In this document: positions 60,899-64,000 of the stretch, piece by piece
How positions within the stretch are numbered: position 1 is the stretch's first letter
Layout of the letters: the number at the start of each line of letters is the position of its first letter
Origin: Variovorax fucosicus
GTDB lineage: Bacteria > Pseudomonadota > Gammaproteobacteria > Burkholderiales > Burkholderiaceae_C
Length of the DNA stretch: 64,000 nucleotides
Assembly: GCF_030316825.1 (NCBI RefSeq)
Contig: NZ_JASZYU010000006.1
Location: forward strand, 1-64,000
Reading direction: 5' to 3'
Position numbers and translations under genes: made by a program
The notes under the pieces: generated by a model
What the model saw: the letters and a program-made list of their open reading frames with translations, nothing else
Told to the model about the DNA's origin: nothing
Databases searched by the model: none

Positions 60899-62890
60899 CT
60901 ATAGGCCGCGGTGCGGCGCACGCGGTGCGACAACGATGTGATCGGGGTCTTGTCCGGCACGGTATCGGGCCCAGGCGGCGGTGTAGGCGTCTTCGAGCTG
61001 CCGGGTGCGCGCTTGCGAATCGAACAGGGTGCCCGTTCTGGCGGTGGTCTCCAGCCTGCGCCGGATCTGGGCGAGCCTTGCGCTGTCCTGGGCGAGCGCA
61101 ACGGCCAGTTCCAGGTATTCCTCCTGGGTCTGCGTGATCAGTTCCGGCAGGCCCGCGGCGCTCAGCAAGCTGCCGGCCACGCGGCCTGCAAAGGTATCGC
61201 CTGCGCATGTCAGCAGCGGCAAGCCGACCCACAACGCATCGCTGGCCGTTGCGTGTGCGTTGTAGGGCAGGTTGTCGAGCGCGAGGTCGGCGAGCCGCAG
61301 GCGGTTCAGATGCGCATCCAGCCGCTCGACGCGCGCCGCAAAGATGAGCCGTTCGGGGGCAATGCCGCGCTTGGCGGCTTCGGCGCGCAAGCGGGCCTCA
61401 TGCGCCGGCGATGCGCCCTTGAGCCAGAGCACGCTGTGCGCCACGCGATCCAGCAACTGCATCCAGAGCCCGAAGAACTCGGGCGTGATCTTGTAGCTGG
61501 CGTTGAAGTTGCAAAACACGAAGGCATCCGCCGGCAGTCCGGCTTCGGGCCGGGTCATCGGCGCCGATGCAATTACGCGGGTGGAATCGTTCGGCAGGAA
61601 GGTGTCGGGGAGGCAGACGATCTTCTCGCTGTAGAACGGGTGGTGCGCCTCGGGCACCACGAAGCGGTCGGCAATCAGGTAGTCGATGAAGGGGGCGCCC
61701 GTGGTGCCCGAAAAGCCGAGGTAGCTGATCTGCACCGGTGCAGGCCGCCAGGCCAGCACGTCGGGCCGTGCGTTGCGCGTGTAGCCCATGAGGTCGATGA
61801 CGATGTCGACGTTCATGTCCGAGATCAGCTGCGCCGTGGCGCGGTCTGACATGGCGTCGGCATCGACGAAACGATCGAAGGCCTTCTCCAGGCGTGCGCG
61901 CATCGGGCCGTGGTCGTTCCGGCCGATCGAGATGGCGCTGATCTCGAACGCGTCCCGATCGTGCAGTTCGATGGTCTCGGCCAGCAGGAAGGCCACGGGA
62001 TGCGTGCCGAAATCCGCGGACAGGTAGGCGATGTGCAGGCGCTCGTTGCCCTGGCGGTGCGCGGCGCACAGCGGCGTGGCATGCGGCGGGAAGTGCTGCG
62101 CGGTGTAGCGCTGGGCCACCTGCAATTGCTCTTGCGCGGTCGAAGGCAGCGCCAGCAGCTCGAACGGGCCGATGCAGTCCTTGCCGGCCGCGATATCGCG
62201 CCGCAACTGCTGCATTTCCGCGTCGAAGTCGTCCCATTCGCCGGCGTTGGCCTTGGCGAAGAGCAGGCCGCCACGGGCGAACTCGAAGTCCGGATGCCGC
62301 GCCAGCAAGCCCTGGTAGAACGCCACGGCACGGGAAAACTGCCGTGCTTCGATGAGCGCGACGCCGTAGTTCTCGAGCACTGTCCGGTGCCTGCCGTCGA
62401 TGGCCAGCGCCTTGTCGTAGCTTGCGATTTCCGCTTCGTACTGGCCGAGCTTGCCGAGTACCACGCCATGGTTCAGGTGGGCCTCGAAAGAGCGTGGATT
62501 CAGGCGTGCTGCCTGTTCCAGGTGCGCCAGGGCATCGCGGTTGCGGCCCAGGGCCATCAGCGACAAGCCCAGATCGTGCGATGCCTCGAACAGCGCTGGT
62601 GCAAGCTGCAATGTCTTCTGGAACGCCTCGATCGCCCCGGCGTGTTGCGTCATCTTTTGCTGCGCCACGCCGAGGTAGTACCAGCTTTCCACCGAGCCCG
62701 CGTCGTATTTCAGCGAGGAAGACAGGAACCCTGCCGCGGCCTCGAAGTTCTGGCCCTGCCCCTCGATGTAGCCCAGCAACCGCAAGGCGGCCGCCATGTT
62801 CTGGCCCTGCTTGAGCAGGCGATTCGCCTCGCGCCGGGCGCCGGCGTGGTCGCCCTGCTGATAGAGCTGTTGTGCGCGTTGCAATGTCAT
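60899..62890 (-). CDS. TPR-containing OGT-like glycosyltransferase (GT41)
   Basis: 663 aa. Tetratricopeptide repeats fill residues 1-210 (AAALRLLGYIEGQGQNFEAA, SWYYLGVAQQKM, LNHGVVLGKLGQYEAEIASY). The catalytic half resembles O-GlcNAc transferase/SPINDLY: AYLSADFGTHPVAF (H297), QISYLGFSGTTGAPFIDYLI, FNASYKITP (K467), DNLPYNAHATASDALWVGLP and CAGDTFAGRVAGSLL. It probably modifies proteins with a sugar, with the TPRs selecting substrate. ATG 62890 overlaps the MscS-type channel stop by 4 nt. Confidence 0.92.
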   Translation of the reverse strand: MTLQRAQQLYQQGDHAGARREANRLLKQGQNMAAALRLLGYIEGQGQNFEAAAGFLSSSLKYDAGSVESWYYLGVAQQKMTQHAGAIEAFQKTLQLAPALFEASHDLGLSLMALGRNRDALAHLEQAARLNPRSFEAHLNHGVVLGKLGQYEAEIASYDKALAIDGRHRTVLENYGVALIEARQFSRAVAFYQGLLARHPDFEFARGGLLFAKANAGEWDDFDAEMQQLRRDIAAGKDCIGPFELLALPSTAQEQLQVAQRYTAQHFPPHATPLCAAHRQGNERLHIAYLSADFGTHPVAFLLAETIELHDRDAFEISAISIGRNDHGPMRARLEKAFDRFVDADAMSDRATAQLISDMNVDIVIDLMGYTRNARPDVLAWRPAPVQISYLGFSGTTGAPFIDYLIADRFVVPEAHHPFYSEKIVCLPDTFLPNDSTRVIASAPMTRPEAGLPADAFVFCNFNASYKITPEFFGLWMQLLDRVAHSVLWLKGASPAHEARLRAEAAKRGIAPERLIFAARVERLDAHLNRLRLADLALDNLPYNAHATASDALWVGLPLLTCAGDTFAGRVAGSLLSAAGLPELITQTQEEYLELAVALAQDSARLAQIRRRLETTARTGTLFDSQARTRQLEDAYTAAWARYRAGQDPDHIVVAPRAPHRGL

Positions 62891-63942
62891 GGTGTCGGTT
62901 CCTGCCCGGCGTCGATCCGCAGCTTGGGCAAATGCGTCGGGTGCTCGCGCTGCATGAAGTCGATCATTCCCTCGCGGATGCGGCAGCGCAGGTCGAAGGC
63001 CAGCGGTGCCGTGGCGGCGGTGGCCAGCAGGCGCAGCTGCATGGAGCGCTCGGTGGTGTCGGTCACCTGCAGGACGAAGGTGCGGCCGTCCCACTCGGGC
63101 GCGGCGCGCACGATGCGTTCGAGCTCGGTGCGCAACGGCGCCATCGGCATGCCGTAGTCGACGTAGATGAAGACAGAGCCCAGCAACTGCGCGCTGTGCC
63201 GCGTCCAGCTCTGGAACGGCTTTTCGATGAAGTAGGTGAGCGGCAGGATGAGGCGGCGCTCGTCCCAGAGCTTCAGCACGACGAAGGTGCCCGTGATCTC
63301 TTCGACCCGGCCCCATTCGCCCTCGACCACCAGGACGTCGTCGATGCGGATAGGCTGCGCCAGCGCAATCTGCAGGCCGGCGATCAGGTTGCTGAACACG
63401 GGCTTGGCCGCAAGGCCGGCCACGAGGCCGATCACGCCGGCCGAAGCCAGCAGGCTGGCGCCAACCTGGCGCGCGCCTGGAAAGGTCATCAGCATCAGCG
63501 AGGCGCCGGCCACCAGCACCATGGTCATGGCGGTGCGCGAAAGCACGTTGGCCTGGGTGTGGATGCGGCGTGCGTTGAGGTTGTCCTCCACATCGGCAGG
63601 ATGCTGTGCGAGCACGCCCTGCGTGAACCCGCTGATGGCTCGGACGGCAAGCCAGGTGGCGGCGGCGATCAGCAGCAGGCCGTTCAGATGCCGCACGCTG
63701 GCGATGAATCGCAGGTCGTCGGGCGCGGCCTGCCACACGGCCTGCAGCGCCATCAGCGGCAGTGCCCAGCGTGCGGCGGAGCGGCTCTTGCCGACCATCG
63801 CGTGCAAGGCCGGCGTCGAGCGCGTCACGCGCAGCAACAGCAGGCCGCCCAGGCGGTACACCGCCAGCGCCAGCGGCACCACGACCAGCGCGCCCAGCCA
63901 GGTGCCGAACCAGGGATGGCTCGGCAGCATTTGCAGATTCAT
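62887..63942 (-). CDS. MscS-family mechanosensitive channel
   Basis: 351-aa small-conductance channel. Several TM helices precede the pore helix SLLASAGVIGLVAGLAAKPV, followed by FSNLIAGLQIALAQPIRIDD and VLVVEGEWGRVEEITGTFVV, the beta domain. C-terminal alpha/beta part TLPLTYFIEK-like (LPLTYFIEKPFQSWTR). It protects against hypo-osmotic shock. It overlaps the OGT gene and, upstream, a partial ORF from the window edge. Confidence 0.92.
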   Translation of the reverse strand: MNLQMLPSHPWFGTWLGALVVVPLALAVYRLGGLLLLRVTRSTPALHAMVGKSRSAARWALPLMALQAVWQAAPDDLRFIASVRHLNGLLLIAAATWLAVRAISGFTQGVLAQHPADVEDNLNARRIHTQANVLSRTAMTMVLVAGASLMLMTFPGARQVGASLLASAGVIGLVAGLAAKPVFSNLIAGLQIALAQPIRIDDVLVVEGEWGRVEEITGTFVVLKLWDERRLILPLTYFIEKPFQSWTRHSAQLLGSVFIYVDYGMPMAPLRTELERIVRAAPEWDGRTFVLQVTDTTERSMQLRLLATAATAPLAFDLRCRIREGMIDFMQREHPTHLPKLRIDAGQEPTP

Positions 63943-64000
63943 GGGGCCTCGTTCGCGGTCAGGGTAGTGTCGGGCGTTGCCGGCGCGGGCGTCGACGAGG
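63939..64000 (-). CDS. 3' end of a gene cut by the window edge
   Basis: A frame open from the window edge reads SSTPAPATPDTTLTANEAP and stops at TGA (63941-63939), overlapping the channel's ATG by 4 nt (ATGA), the same overlap used throughout this region. Only 19 codons are visible. The Pro/Thr-rich tail gives no family clue. Confidence 0.5.
   Translation of the reverse strand, partial: SSTPAPATPDTTLTANEAP

Noticed and set aside
1..64000. CRISPR arrays, tRNA genes, rRNA genes, insertion sequences
   Set aside because: No regularly spaced repeats, no cloverleaf-like sequences, and no transposase motifs were found on either strand.

Overview
The window is high-GC, densely packed bacterial chromosome. 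Protein content (MdtC/BaeSR efflux, many OmpC-type porins, UppP, MutS, Anbu, YqjH/YqjI) and the intergenic repeats around 52.9 and 53.9 kb point to a Burkholderiales member, most likely Comamonadaceae close to Variovorax. That placement is inference from sequence style; no rRNA gene is present. I see no tRNA, insertion sequence, integrase or CRISPR array.

Region 1 (1-9.6 kb): an mdt-bae type envelope-stress efflux locus. It holds an MdtC-like RND pump, an OprM-type outer-membrane factor, a porin, a small degenerate HATPase protein, sensor kinase BaeS, regulator BaeR and a small lipoprotein. Region 2 (9.6-19.7 kb): an aromatic or ring-cleavage catabolic regulon around a LysR regulator. The left arm (porin, Liv-type binding protein, YciI-like protein, extradiol dioxygenase, NIPSNAP protein) and the right arm (HIBADH-family dehydrogenase, FAH-family hydrolase, NMT1-type lipoprotein, epoxide-hydrolase-like protein, Tat-exported cupin) are preceded by the same ~33-bp operator block. 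Region 3 (19.7-24 kb): a hydroxyquinol (resorcinol-type) operon of FAD monooxygenase, intradiol dioxygenase and maleylacetate reductase, with a divergent MarR regulator and a perfect dyad between them. Region 4 (24-28 kb): an RpiR regulator divergent from class-III aminotransferase, amino-acid binding protein and Asp/Glu racemase-family genes, with twin dyads in the divergent promoter.

Region 5 (28.0-50.5 kb) is the standout: one minus-strand operon of eight genes, about 7,480 codons, mostly joined by 1-4 nt overlaps. In transcription order: a 66-aa membrane protein, a 208-aa unknown, a 3278-aa giant with a DUF6603-like region, three unknowns of 680, 342 and 1338 aa, a 1196-aa BNR-repeat (beta-propeller-like) protein, and a metzincin protease with a PPC domain. 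None of the large products has a classical signal peptide. It has its own candidate promoter with a dyad in the spacer. I know of no described function for it and regard it as the candidate undescribed system.

Region 6 (50.7-64 kb): housekeeping and small regulatory genes: uppP, an SPW-repeat membrane protein, an alpha/beta hydrolase, Anbu, mutS, a broken hipA-like toxin gene (5' truncated, frameshifted in a G7 run), a membrane-anchored WYL-like protein, YqjH/YqjI ferric reductase and PadR regulator, a DUF1810 protein, a small lipoprotein, an OGT-like TPR glycosyltransferase, an MscS channel, and the last codons of a gene entering from the right edge.
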